In this document: positions 44,669-55,974 of the stretch, piece after piece
Numbering within the stretch: the stretch's first letter is position 1
How the letters are laid out: every line of letters starts with the position of its first letter
NCBI GenBank assembly: GCA_964036045.1
Contig: OZ038382.1
Location: 77,537,918 to 77,601,917, forward strand
DNA: 64,000 nt
Reading direction: 5' to 3'
DNA from: Eutreptiella sp. 'Long Island Sound 2002'
Taxonomy: Eukaryota > Euglenozoa > Euglenophyceae > Eutreptiales > Eutreptiaceae
The notes under the pieces: generated by a model
What the model was told of the DNA's origin: nothing
What the model saw: only the letters and a program-made list of their open reading frames with translations
The model's database searches: none
Made by a program: the position numbers and the translations under genes

Positions 44669-46420
44669 CCGACCAGTGCCAGAGCACGTTGACATGATGG
44701 ATGTCTTGTCGTTGGTGCTTGGCCTTACACGACAAGGTTAGTCGGAGGTCATGCTCTATAGCATGTGCTACAGCGTTTTGTTTTAGAAGACTTCCTTAGC
44801 GCGGTCAAGTGGGCGTTCAAACGTCAAACGATTGATGCATGTGTCAACAAGGCGCGACGGGCGGTCGTTGTCGCTAGCAAATGTCCACGTCTTCATTGTT
44901 GTACTTGAATGTCAAAACATTGACCCCATCTACCATATACTCCATGCATAACGTTTCGTCTTCGAGTCCGGGAAAGTGACGGAGAGGGCGCCACAATGGA
45001 CGAGGCTGGAGCGAAGAATAATGTAGCTTATGTGAGCGGTGGGGCCGTGGGTGTTGAGCACGTCTAGAAGAGGTGGCGTGCACAAGTTGTTCTATCTTTG
45101 AAAAGGGTAGGAGCACAATGGTCAATCATCGGCGCACCGGTCGATTCTTCGCCATGCGCGGTGGCAAGCTCGCCTGGTTAGAGGTCCATGCGGAGCTTCG
45201 TGTGCTGGCATGCAATGATGCAGGTTGTGCGCATGCAGCCAATACATACCCTTGGGGTCGTGGTGACACGGAGAAATGGCCGCATAGGAGGCCAAATCGA
45301 AAAAATGCTCCATTGTGGACATTGTTATATAGTGGTGATGTACTGCAACGAACACTTTGGATGTGTTGAGATAATTATGCGTCACACAAGCACATACATA
45401 CACACACAATCATACAATCACAGAAAAGACACACACGCGCGCGCCCCTAATGGATGGTGTGTGGCAAACTTGCCATGCCTACCTTATGCCCTTTTGCACA
45501 TGTTTGCTGATTTACTCTTGATTGAGGAGGCAACAGACCAGGGGCCACAAGTTATGCCCAGGGGTTACATCCCCTTGCACCCCAAGGGCGAGGGCATGCT
45601 GCCTATGGAGCAGCGACCGGTTTTTGGTATATCTCAACATTCAAGAGTGGTGGCACAGATAAGATTAGAAGGGTGAATGCTTTGGTAGGGACATGTACAC
45701 ACAAGCATGCTTTTGGTTTCCGAAAAAAGCGCGGCGCAACACCCACTGCAACACTCATTGCTTTGTTGCTTAAACTGCACACCACAACATGTCTATGAAT
45801 TTGGATGAAACAAATCATCATTTCTCTTGACAAACCGAGCTCAATTTCTAGCAATTGGATTCTTCGGCACATGACTCAAACTATCTTCTTTTTGACTCTA
45901 CGGATCCATCATCTGTGTCTTTCATCAACTGTGCAGCTATGGTTCGCACCGTGCTGCCCATGTTGGGTACAATTTTAGAGATTATCCATCCCACTTCACA
46001 AATTTCACACTCCGATTACAAGGCCGTCGCCTACATATCTCATCCAAACAGCCACTACCATTGTGCAACTATCAACCCAACATCCATCCAAGTTACCTTT
46101 CGACGAATGCATCTTTTTTGGCTAATAGTGTAACGTAAACGAACCAATGACTAGGCCGATAATGTGCAAATGTAGCGGATGGCTGCAATTAATGCTGGCA
46201 ATCAGAGAGTTTTTAGATAAGTAGTTGAAATATGAAAGTGTAGACCTAGAAATCAAATTTTTGAAGAATCCAGCTATTGCAGAATAATCAGCGCCAAAAT
46301 CCCGCACCGCGCGCATCACGGATTACCACGTCAGACCAAATCCTAAGCCACGCTTCATTGAAGAAAACATCTGTAATAATGAAATTTTAAATTTTTTTGA
46401 CAGAGTTGTAGTTTGAATAA
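44669..46420. other. Intergenic, no gene seen
   Basis: No frame has a recognised motif. A CA/CG dinucleotide-rich microsatellite lies at about 45383-45447. Confidence 0.5.
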
Positions 46421-48170
46421 TTGCCTATGAATTTATGCATCAGAATGCGTGGCGCAAAGGGAAAGTGCAAATCATGGGTGACGGAGGTTTTAAGCACTGT
46501 GCCAAAGGCCAAACCGAGTACTGCTAAAGCCACCGCAGCCCCACGACCTCCTTCCTACCCAGTGACTGTCTATCCTTTGCCAAAAAACGCATCGCCGCTG
46601 GAGCAAGCCGTCGCCAAGAGGCGTGTCTCGAAAAAGGACTCAACGTGCAGCCGCAAGAGACCATGGCGTAAACAGAGTCACCCACGGGGAGGCATGCAAG
46701 CCTTGTCTGTATACTGCCACGAACAGTCGTCCGTTGCATCTCGTTAGGTGTCACTAACAGTAGCAGCATGCACGCACGGAAGCTCCAGCAATGCGATCTA
46801 ACGCTACTCAACAAGCGTTCAAGTAAAAGAAACTGCTTTCTGGTTGGCCTAATTGTTGTTGTAGGAGAATTGAGCCCGTCATCATCACAAGAGGAGTGAA
46901 GCCAAGGATCTATGAAGCAGAACTGATGGGTTGGATTGACGAACAATGCGACAAGGCAAGAAGTCCAACGACAGACGATATGCTCAAAAGAGTGAAGGAG
47001 ATGCCAGCCCTTACGAAGGAGGGACAGCCAGCAAAAATCAGCACTAGTGTGAAGTGCTGGAGACTGTTTAAGAACCGAACCCAGCGCTGAAGAAGAGAGC
47101 AGCCCATATGTGCGAGAGTCAGCGTGCAGATTCGAAGTGACAGCACAGGGGAAGCGTAGTTTTCTTTCATGAGAAGTTGAACCGTGCCCTGTCACAAGTG
47201 AACATGAAAGCGCAACACGTGTACAACCAAGATGACAGTGGTTACTTTAGGAGTTTTTTGGTGAACATTGGGAAGGTTTGGGCGCGCAAGGGCAGGAGGC
47301 AGGTTGCAAGTAGGCGTGGGTACGATCGCACCCACATCACAGCAATGGTCGGTGTGTCAGCAGCAGAAAAAACACTACCACTGGCCCTGCTATCGACAAA
47401 GATAACGGTGTCTGGCCGCCTTTTTTTAAAAGGGGCCTGCCCTGTGTTCATAAAAGCCATTCAAGATGACAGCAAAAAGGACAACCGAAAAGCAGCCTCC
47501 AGCAGTGACACCAGAGTTCAGGACAACAGGAAGAATAAGAAGCACACCAAAGGGGGCTGGTCTGATGCTGCCACCATTTGATCCAGCGTAGTTTTTGCAG
47601 CACTTGCCCTCTGCTCGATTGAAAAAAAGTGAAATGTTCAGTCTCTCCACGCGCCAGTGCTCTGCCAGTCCTCTGAGGCTTGCCAATCCTCTCAGCCCTG
47701 CCAGTCCTCTCAGCCCTGCCGGCCTCACTAGGTCCAGAAGCCCCATCAGCAGAAGCAACAGCACCAAAAGTAATTCTGGGGTGCAGTGCACATTGAGAGA
47801 GATCAATCAGGCCACAAAGAATGATCCATGGAACCCGCGCTTGGGGGGCTTTGTGACTTCGGACACCTTCATTGAAGCTGCCAGTCAAGCACAAGAACCA
47901 AAACCAAAGGCCGCACCCAAAAGGAAACTGGGACACCAAATCACTCGAGATCCCAGCAAAAATACCGCCGCAGAAGCAGCACTAAAACCAGCTGCAAAAA
48001 GAAGAAGGCTGCATCCCAATGTCTTCGCCCCCTTCCCCCCCCCCAAGACCCCATTCAGGCAGCAGCTCAACACCGCACGGAGGATGGGGATGAGTTTGAT
48101 TTGTATGTTACATATGACAGTGCTTTCTGAAATTGTCTTCCTGAAAACATGCAGAGGGGTCCTAAGATGA
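46421..48170 (+). pseudogene. Decayed pogo/Tigger-like DDE transposase
   Basis: Coding pieces lie in different frames. A basic N-terminal part (about 46590-46700) could be a helix-turn-helix in two frames. A CENP-B-type DNA-binding piece (46896-47090) includes YEAELMGWIDEQCDKA and TTDDMLKRVKEM. A catalytic-core piece (47177-47450) includes VYNQDDSGYF, WARKGRRQV and THITAMVGVSAAEKTLPLAL, which matches the layout around the first catalytic Asp of pogo transposases. A Ser/Pro/Lys-rich tail follows (47595-48170). Stops and frame changes show it is dead. Later catalytic residues are not visible. Confidence 0.6.
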
Positions 48171-48339
48171 CTCATCCACAAAAAAGGTTAGTCGAATTTT
48201 CTGTGGCATACTTGTGGGATGGGGTCCTGTGCATGTTTGACCTTTTCATGAAAGTAAACAGAAAGAAAATTCTATTGCCTTCGGCAAGTCCACCTCGCAG
48301 AGAATCTACCCCGAGCAAAACACACCCAAAAAAGGATGG

Positions 48340-49250
48340 AAACTACATAAATACGGGCTAAAACATGCTTTACATACCTTGGATGATCATTTTAGGTGAT
48401 CACGGTATCAAAAAAACAAGTTTCGAAAACTTCGATTTTTGAGCTGCCCAGGGTGGAAAACTGCATAAGCAGGTTGTGTACCAATCCCTTGAGAGCCCCC
48501 CCACCCCCCCGGAACTAATACCCAAATAGGGTGAAAAACATGTACATACGGCCTAAAACATGCTTTACATACCTTGGATGGTAATTTTAGGTGGTCACAA
48601 TACCAAAAAAAAAAAGTTTCGAAAACTTCGATTTTTGAGCTGCCCAGGGTGAAAAACTGCATAAGCAGGTTGTGTACCAATCCCTTGGGAGACCCCCCCA
48701 ACCTAATACCCAAATAGGGTGACAAACACGTAAATACAGCCTAAAACATGCTTTTCATACCTTAGATGGTCATTTTAGATGGTCATAATATCAAAAAAAC
48801 AAGTTTCAAAAACTTCGATTTTTGAGCTGCCCAGGGTGAAAAACTGCATAAGCAGGTTGTGTACCAATCCCTTGGGATCCCCCCCCCCGACCTAATACCC
48901 AGATTGGATGAAAAACATGTAAATACGGCCAAAAACATGCTTTATATAGCTTGGATGGTCATTTTAGGTGGTCACAATATCAAAAAAATAAGTTTCGAAA
49001 ACTTCGATTTTTGAGCTGCCCAGGGTGAAAAACTGCATAAAGCAGGTTGTGTACGAAAATTCCTTGGGAACCCCCCCCCTCCCGACCTAATACCCAAATT
49101 GGATGAAAAACATGTAAATCCGGCCTAAAACATGCTTTATATAGCTTGGATGGTCATTTTAGGTAATCACGGTATCAAAAAAGTAAGTTTCGAAAACTCC
49201 GATTTTTGAGCTGCCCAGGGTGAAAAACTGCATAAGCAGGTTGTGTACCG
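48340..49250 (+). repeat. Satellite array, ~191-bp unit, five copies
   Basis: The phase marker GAGCTGCCCAGGG occurs at 48441, 48637, 48824, 49013 and 49208. Each unit has AACTTCGATTTTT, CTGCATAAGCAGG, a C-run and AATACGGCCTAAAACATGC. Spacings are 187-196 bp. Confidence 0.9.
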
Positions 49251-49624
49251 GCCCATTCACTAGGCCATTATTGGTGGAAGCAGCCTTTTCGCGTCTTTGG
49301 CACGGGTTGTGACCGGCTCTCTGCAAGGCTAGAGACTGCAAAAAACGTCCTTCTGTATCCTAGTAGGCATATATTGTCACAACATCCCCACTCACACCCC
49401 TCAGAGTGGATACCACGGGGTCACCAAGGTCGCCAAAACCGCCAACATCACAAAAATGGCTGAAAAGTGCATAAACTGCATAAGCGCTTGTCCCACTCCG
49501 CCCCATACAAACCCTATGGAGTCGGGACCCGGGAACACTTTTTCGGCTCAAAATCGAAAAAAAACCAAAAGATTCATGATTTTCGACCCAAAAAAAGGGG
49601 GGGTCATTTCTTCGACATTTTTGA

Positions 49625-49662
49625 TCCCCCCCCCCACCCCCCCCACCCCCCCCCTCCCTTAA
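49625..49662 (+). repeat. C-rich low-complexity tract in copy 1
   Basis: Runs of 7-9 C separated by A or T. It is repeated and longer in copy 2 at about 52555-52607. It could form G-quadruplex on the other strand. Confidence 0.7.
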
Positions 49663-49899
49663 AACCTCAAAAAAATGGGTTTCAAGTGGGGGGGGTCTGG
49701 GGGGGTCCGGACCAAAAACTCATTGGGGGATGCATTTATTGGACAAAATAATGATTTTACAAGGGGTTAAACTACCCATTCAACCCCTTGGGGTAGGGTA
49801 CGCGAATAGGCCCAAAAAGGCCAAAATGGGGGGGTATGTGCCGTTTTCCCATATATACGCCTGCCTGGCTTTGATCTAACAACCTCTGCGAGGTGATTT

Positions 49900-50252
49900 T
49901 CCATTTTCAAAATGTTTGTTCCTGAAAATATTTTGGGCATTATTTAAAGTAGAAAATGTGTTTTACGCACCAACAACAAGTTAAATAAAAGATGTAAAAC
50001 AGTAGAACAACGACAACTAGCAAAGCATGGGCCATGCTATACGGTTTTCAAAATCTTTGCAAAAAAAATTCAAAAACATTTCCTTTTTAAAGTTCACCCA
50101 AAACGGGTACTTGCACCCTCATCAAGGCACACGCGGGCCTCTAAAGGGTAGGAACATCCTCACGCAATCATAGGAAAGAAATCTAATCAATAGTTTATGG
50201 TCCCAAGATATAAAAGTACTCATTAAACTACTTTTTCCTGTGAAACTTTTCA
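49900..50252. other. Spacer between element H copies 1 and 2, no gene seen
   Basis: AT-rich unique sequence with no supported frame. Confidence 0.5.
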
Positions 50253-52845
50253 ATTCTATTGCCTTCAGCAAGTCCACCTCGCAGAGAATCTGTCCCAAGC
50301 AAAACACACCCAGAATAGGGTAAAAACTACATAAATACGGGCTAAAACATGCTTTACATATCTTGAATGGTCATTTTAGGTGATTACAATATCAAAAAAA
50401 TGAGTTTCAAAAACTTCGATTTTTGAGCTGCCTCGAGTGAAAAGCTGCATAAGCAGGTTGTGTACCTTGGGAGCCCCCCCACCCCCCCGGTTCTAATACC
50501 CCAATAGGGTGAAAGTCATGTAAATACGGCCTAAAACATGCTTTACATACCTTGGATGATCATTTTAAGTGATCACGATATCAAAAAAATAAGTTTCCAA
50601 AACTTCCATTTTTGAGCTGCCCAGGGTGAAAAACTGCATAAGCAAGTTTTGTACCAACCCGTTGGGAGGACCCCCCCCCCGCCACCCAATACCGAAATAG
50701 GGATAAAAACACGCAAATACGGCCTAAAACGTGCTTTACATAGCTTGGATGGTCATTTTAGGTGGTCACAATATCGAAAATAAGTTTCAACAACTTGGAT
50801 CTTTCAGCCGCCCGAGGTGAAAAACTGCATAAGCAGGTTATGTACCAACCCGTTGGGAGGACCCCCCCCCCGCCACCCAATACCGAAATGGGGTGTAAAA
50901 CATGTAAATACGGCCTAAAACATCCTTTACATACCTTGGATAGTCATATTGTGTGGTCACAATATCAAAAAAACAAGTTTCGAAAACTTCGATTTTTCAG
51001 CTGCCCGAGGTGAAAAACTGCACAAGCACGTTGTGTACCAATCCCTTGGGAGACACCCCCCCAGCACCCAATGCCCAAATAGGGTGAAAAACACGCAAAT
51101 ACGGCCTAAAACATGCTTTACATAGCTTGGATGGTCATTTTAGCTGGTCACAATATCAAAAAAACAAGTTTCGAAAACTTGGATTTTTCAGCCGCCCGAG
51201 GTGAAAAACTGCATAAGCAGGTTATGTACCCATCCCTTGGGAGACACCCCCCCCTGACCTAACACCCAAATAGGGTGAAAAACATGTAAATACGGCCTAA
51301 ACCATGCTTTGCATAGCTTCGATGGTCATTTTAGCTGGTCACAATATCAAAAAAACAAGTCTCGAAAACTTCGATTTTTCAGCCGCCCGAGGTGAAAAAC
51401 TGCATAAGCAGGTTGTGTACCAATCCCTTGGGAGACACCCCCCCCCCCACCTAACACCCAAATAGGGTGAAAAACACATACATACGGGCTAAAACATGCT
51501 TTACATAGCTTGGATGGTCATTTTAGGTGATGACTACATCAAAAAAACAAGTTTCAAAAACTTCGATTTTTGAGCTGCCCAGGGTGAAAAACTGCATAAG
51601 CAGGTTGTGTACCAATCCCTTGGGAGACGACCCCCCCCCCAACCTAACACCCAAATAGGGTGAAAAACACGTAAATACGGCCTAAAACATGCTTTACCTA
51701 GCTTGGATGGTCATTTTAGCTGGTCACAATATCAAAAAAACAAGTTTCGAAAACTTCGATTTTTCAGCCGCCCGAGGTGAAAAACTGCATAAGCAGGTTA
51801 TGTACCCATCCCTTGGGAGACACCCCCCCCTGACCTAACACCCAAATAGGGTGAAAAACATCTAAATACGGCCTCAACCATGCTTTGCATAGCTTGGATG
51901 GTCATTTTAGCTGGTCAAAATATCAAAAAAACAAGTTTCGAAAACTTCGATTTTTCAGCCGCCCGAGGTGAAAAACTACATAAGCAGGTTATGTACCAAT
52001 CCCTTGTGAGACACCCCCCCGACCTAACACCCAAATAGGGTGAAAAACACGTAAATACGGGCTAAAACATGCTTTACATAGCTTGGATGGTCATTTTAGG
52101 TGATGACAACATCAAAAAAACAAGTTTCAAAAACTTCGATTTTTGAGCTGCCCAGGGTGAAAAACTGCATAAGCAGGCTGTGTACCAACAACCCATTCAC
52201 TAGGCCATTATTGGTGGAAACAGCCTTTTCGCGTCGTTGGCACGGGCATTTGACCGGCCCTCGGCATAGCTACACGCGGCAAAAAACGTCCATCTGTATC
52301 CCAGTAGGCATATACTGTCACAATATCCCCACTCGCACCCCTCAGAGTGGGTACCACGGGGTCACCAGGGTCGCCAAAACCGCCAACATAGCAAAAATGG
52401 CTGAAAAGTGCATAAACTACATGAGCGCTCGTCCCACTCCGCCCCATACAAACCCTATGGAGTCGGGACCCGGAAACACTTTTTCGGCTCAAAATCGAAA
52501 AAAACCAAAAGATTCATAATTTTCGACCCAAACAAGAGGGGGGGTCATCCTTTGACCCCCCCCCCCACCCCTCCCCCCCCCCCCCACCCCCCCCCCCCAC
52601 CTCCCTCAAAACCTCAAAAAAGCGGGTTTCAAGTGGGGGGGTCTGGGGGGGTCCGGACCAAAAACTCATTGGGGGATGTGTTTATTGAACAAAATAATGA
52701 TTTTACAAGGGGTTAAACTAACAATTCAACCCCTTGGGGTAGGGTACGCGAATAGGCCCAAAAAGGCCAAAATGGGGGGGTATGTGGCATTTTCCCCTAT
52801 ATTCGCCTGTCTGGCTTTGATCTAACAACCTCTGCGAGGTGATTT
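50253..52845 (+). mobile_element. Non-autonomous element H, copy 2 (carries satellite)
   Basis: Same ends as copy 1. The arms lie at 50275-50286 and 52830-52841. Ten satellite units are followed by a 650-bp tail (52196-52845) nearly identical in layout to 49254-49899. Confidence 0.6.
50320..52190 (+). repeat. Satellite array, ~191-bp unit, ten copies with higher-order pattern
   Basis: The phase marker occurs at 50425, 50614, 50804, 50998, 51189, 51380, 51572, 51765, 51956 and 52145. Two subtypes occur, GAGCTGCCCAGGG and CAGCCGCCCGAGG. From 51189 on, the units repeat as triplets of about 575 bp. Confidence 0.9.
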
Positions 52846-53393
52846 ATATGTGGTGGCATAGAAATTGGTCACTGGTATAGTTATCGGCCAGTTTACCTTA
52901 TTTCCAAGATGAACAACTTAATTGTGCAGTAAAAACATTGACATCTATAATTATAATTACCCATTTTATCAACATATGGGATATGGCGCCTATGAAGATG
53001 CAGCAGCTTTTGTGCAAATCCATTTCTTACACCCCTCTAGGTTTGGTGGTTTTCATTGAATGGATCCATGCATTGGATACCAAACCGACCATTGTGTAGA
53101 AAATTGTTTTGTTTTCAGGCACCAGGGGACGGAGGAAAAACGAAACCTTTGCCAGCCGTTGCCAAAATCAAAAAAAAAAGTGCTGGTCGGCAAAATGATT
53201 TTGAATGACTCAGGGGGGCAATGGACATTAGCTCAAAGCAACAGATCTTAACATTCAAAAACACACAAAGAATCATGCGACCAAAGATCAATATGCAAAG
53301 AATTCGTGAAAACCTCATTAAAGCGGTGTATTCCATGAATGTTCTCGGGTTCAAAAAAGCAAAACATTGCAAAATTGAGAAAAAAAAGAGCAA
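52846..53393. other. Spacer between element H copies 2 and 3, no gene seen
   Basis: Short frames near 53060-53390 lack recognised motifs. Confidence 0.5.
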
Positions 53394-53551
53394 ATTCTAT
53401 TGCCTTCGGCAGTGCGCCTCGAAGAGAGGTTGCCAGTCAGCCATTCAGTCCCTGCGCCAGGCCAGCAGGCAGTCAGACAGAAACACACAGTTTGGTTTTT
53501 TTGTCAGTGGCAGATGCGTCCCTAAGCATTCGGGTGACCTTTCGCCGTAAG

Positions 53552-53622
53552 CGAAGCAGTGGCCGAATGGTAATGCAGCCGACCGGAGTCTCTTGGGCCG
53601 GCGGTTCGAACCCCGGTCGGCT
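53552..53622 (+). other. tRNA-like (SINE-type) module, forward
   Basis: The A-box TGGCCGAATGG (53560-53570) and B-box GGTTCGAACCC (53603-53613) match the Ser/Leu tRNA style. CAGCCGACCGG and CCGGTCGGCTG (53576-53586, 53612-53622) are perfect 11-bp arms, which is not a normal tRNA fold. Confidence 0.6.
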
Positions 53623-53630
53623 GATTTTGA

Positions 53631-53651
53631 CGCCGCCGCCGCCGCCGCCGC
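53631..53651 (+). repeat. GCC trinucleotide repeat
   Basis: About seven GCC triplets lie between the two tRNA-like modules. Confidence 0.9.
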
Positions 53652-53654
53652 TAA

Positions 53655-53730
53655 AACTGGGCCGACCAGGATTCGAACTACTGACCGCCAACCTGGCGTC
53701 GGCTGCATTACCGTTCGACCGGTGTTGGTG
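53655..53730 (-). other. tRNA-like (SINE-type) module, reverse
   Basis: On the minus strand there is GGTCGAACGGTAATGCAG (A-box region, near 53703-53720) and AGTTCGAATCC (B-box, 53669-53679). It is related to the forward module and points toward it. Confidence 0.55.
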
Positions 53731-53996
53731 TACCGGCGTTAGGCTTCCCCACTGCTTGGAACATATTTAGCGAAAACTTTTGACCCCCCCCCCCAAAAAG
53801 TGATATCAAGTTTTAGGGGCCTCAGAATCAAAAAATACATTGGGGGATGGTCTTATTGGGCAAAATAATGATTTTACAACGGGTTGGACATCCAATGTCA
53901 TGCCTTGGGGTATGCTACGCAAATGACCCCAAAAAAGGGGGGGTATACGACGCTCGCGCCTGCGCTTGATCTAACAACCTCTCTTCGAGGTGATTT

Positions 53997-55467
53997 CTAC
54001 CTTTGGAAATGAAACAAAATCATCACTCGTGACATGCGATTGCTCACCAGTTCCATTTGGCCAATCCATGAAAATGTAATGCCACCTACCCCAGTTGCTC
54101 CGAAATGAATGACGAAGAAATGATGTAGCTGGTGTCAATGTTAACATGTGCTTGCTTGGAGGAAACCTGGGCAACACATCTGACCATGAGTTAGGATTGA
54201 TCAAGGGTTTACAGCAGTACGGATTCTACTTGGAGTAAACAGTTGTTGGTCAAGCGGCATAGTTTGTTATAATTTACACATGAACCCATGGTTCAGTTGA
54301 TAAAAGTTGCGCATGACTTACTGAAAAGTCATTTTTGGGGCGAAATGAGAGGTACTGGTCACCAGCAAAATACCTTTAATACATGTCCATTGCTTTTGTA
54401 AATGCATGCCTACTATCAATGAAAGCGCAAAAATTGTGCTCTCAAAAAAATTTTGTCCTTTTGGTAATAAGATTATGACAGGCAAGAACTACCCGCAGGC
54501 AATCGGCGCAGGATGGTGAATCTCAGCAGTGCAAACCTGTTTCTGACCATTCAACAAACCTACCCTACACTGGCACAGGACTATTAACCAGGTTGTATTT
54601 CTAAATATTTTGCCATGCTTCGTCGTGCCCTTGTTCATTTGTCACATTTTGCGACTGTCCCCAGCAAATCTCTTTCTTGCCCAAGGATGTATGTTCTGCA
54701 GATAAACCCAAGAACTGGCTCAGGTTCCATGTAGCTTTGCCAGAGGTCTCTGCCATTACCTTCGTGGTGCTACCTGCCGTGGAGCCATGGATTGTATGAG
54801 GGTTGACCACCTTCAGACCACCTTCTCCTGCACGGAGGTTGTTCTTGATGTGGGCTGAAATACCCCACCAAAGACACGTGCGTGCACGAGTAGAAAGAAC
54901 GCACAGCCACACACACGTGCATACAACCAATGCTCAAGGTACTGCAACAAGCACCACAAATAACCAGAATGTCCAACAATCTGCTAACGTCCGAAGTGTG
55001 CTTCCCCCAAGGGAACCAACCCCGAAAAGCTGCACAGCTGCTGTGGCATCCTCAACAAAATTGTCCCAATGGGCAACTCAGCCCGGTTTGATAATAGCAC
55101 AATAAAGACAAAACTTAAAGGTATACAGCGGGCAATCACTCTGAGATTCCCTGGTCACACTGTTTGGTGCAGGCAACAGCTTTAATCAAGCTTCGCCGGA
55201 AACTGGGGCTGGGCGACCAGTGTTTACAACTCTGTCCTCCAAATTTCTGTTGCCCCCCTGTACTGGACTTTTTTACCCTCAGGCCAGCAAACCTTCTTGC
55301 AAGTGAGCACGGAGGTTCCGGGAAACCTCCCCCACGAGTTGACCTTCGCAACTTTTCCAAATCGAGCCGTTCGATTCCCCAAGAGGTTTGTTGCTCATGG
55401 GCCGCCCCAAGTTAGCAAGTCAAAGGTTGCCTTGCGAGTGGACAGAACCTTGCGCCTGGAACATCGC
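53997..55467. other. Intergenic, no gene seen
   Basis: Frames at 53971-54204 and 54601-54930 (minus) and 54803-55105 (plus) have no recognised domain. Part of this should hold the 3' untranslated region of the V-ATPase gene, but I see no clear polyadenylation signal on that strand. Confidence 0.45.
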
Positions 55468-55974
55468 CTATTCACACTTCGGGAAGAGGTACGCGTTAGC
55501 CTTGGTGGCAGCGCCATTCATCAGAAGACTGATAATCAGGCCATACAGACCCAAGGCCTCGGCAAAGATCAGCATCAGGATCATGGCGACGAAGATCTTG
55601 TCCTGCTTGCCGTAGGCACGGACACAGGAGTCCCCAACGATACCGATGGCCAGACCGGCTGCAAGACTTGCAAAACCAGCGGCCAACCCGGCAGCGAAGT
55701 GGATGTAGCCACCAAAGTTGGTGTATTGGTCCGCCACAATTTGAGAAGAGATAATAACAGCCACAATCAGGCCGTAGATGCCCAAGATACCAGCCATAAC
55801 CACAGGGACGATACCACGCATAATCTTAGTGTGTGCCATAATACCCAGGTGGGCAACGCCGACACCTGCTTTGGCAGTTCCGTAAGCAGCACCCATGTTG
55901 GCGAAGATCAGCGCGCCGGCAGCCCCCATAGAACCGAAGAAGGCAGCACTTGCTGTGCACTCAGCGTGAACCAT
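55468..55974 (-). CDS. V-type H+-ATPase 16-kDa proteolipid subunit c
   Basis: The product is 168 residues with four hydrophobic segments. It forms the rotor ring of the V-ATPase membrane sector, which pumps protons into vacuoles and endomembrane compartments. Visible hallmarks are [58 protein letters not shown] and the proton-carrying Glu139 in [16 protein letters not shown]. Length and motif order are typical of the family. I chose [10 protein letters not shown] as start because the 25 residues upstream are unlike the family, and TTTCTTGTTTCAG on the minus strand just before it looks like a 3' splice site of a leader intron. The coding part has no intron. Confidence 0.95.
   Translation of the reverse strand: MVHAECTASAAFFGSMGAAGALIFANMGAAYGTAKAGVGVAHLGIMAHTKIMRGIVPVVMAGILGIYGLIVAVIISSQIVADQYTNFGGYIHFAAGLAAGFASLAAGLAIGIVGDSCVRAYGKQDKIFVAMILMLIFAEALGLYGLIISLLMNGAATKANAYLFPKCE

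Larger units (their letters stand above)
48269..49899 (+). mobile_element. Non-autonomous element H, copy 1 (carries satellite)
   Basis: It begins ATTCTATTGCCTTCGGCA and ends CTCTGCGAGGTGATTT. The subterminal arms CACCTCGCAGAG (48291-48302) and CTCTGCGAGGTG (49884-49895) are perfect inverted repeats. The 3' arm alone can fold as ACCTC-TGC-GAGGT. Five satellite units lie between, followed by a 650-bp tail shared with copy 2. It resembles Helentron-derived non-autonomous elements; no replicase is present. Confidence 0.6.
53394..53996 (+). mobile_element. Non-autonomous element H, copy 3 (short, carries tRNA-like pair)
   Basis: It begins ATTCTATTGCCTTCGGCA and ends CGAGGTGATTT, and shares about 190 bp of 3' sequence with copies 1 and 2 (GGGGGATG, CAAAATAATGATTTTACAA, TGATCTAACAACCTCT). 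Its arms are changed together: GCCTCGAAGAGAGGT (53416-53430) faces ACCTCTCTTCGAGGT (53977-53991). There is no satellite inside. Confidence 0.6.

Noticed and set aside
48340-52190. Regularly spaced repeats that could suggest a CRISPR array
   Set aside because: The whole ~191-bp unit repeats with no unique spacers, and the DNA is eukaryotic. It is a satellite.
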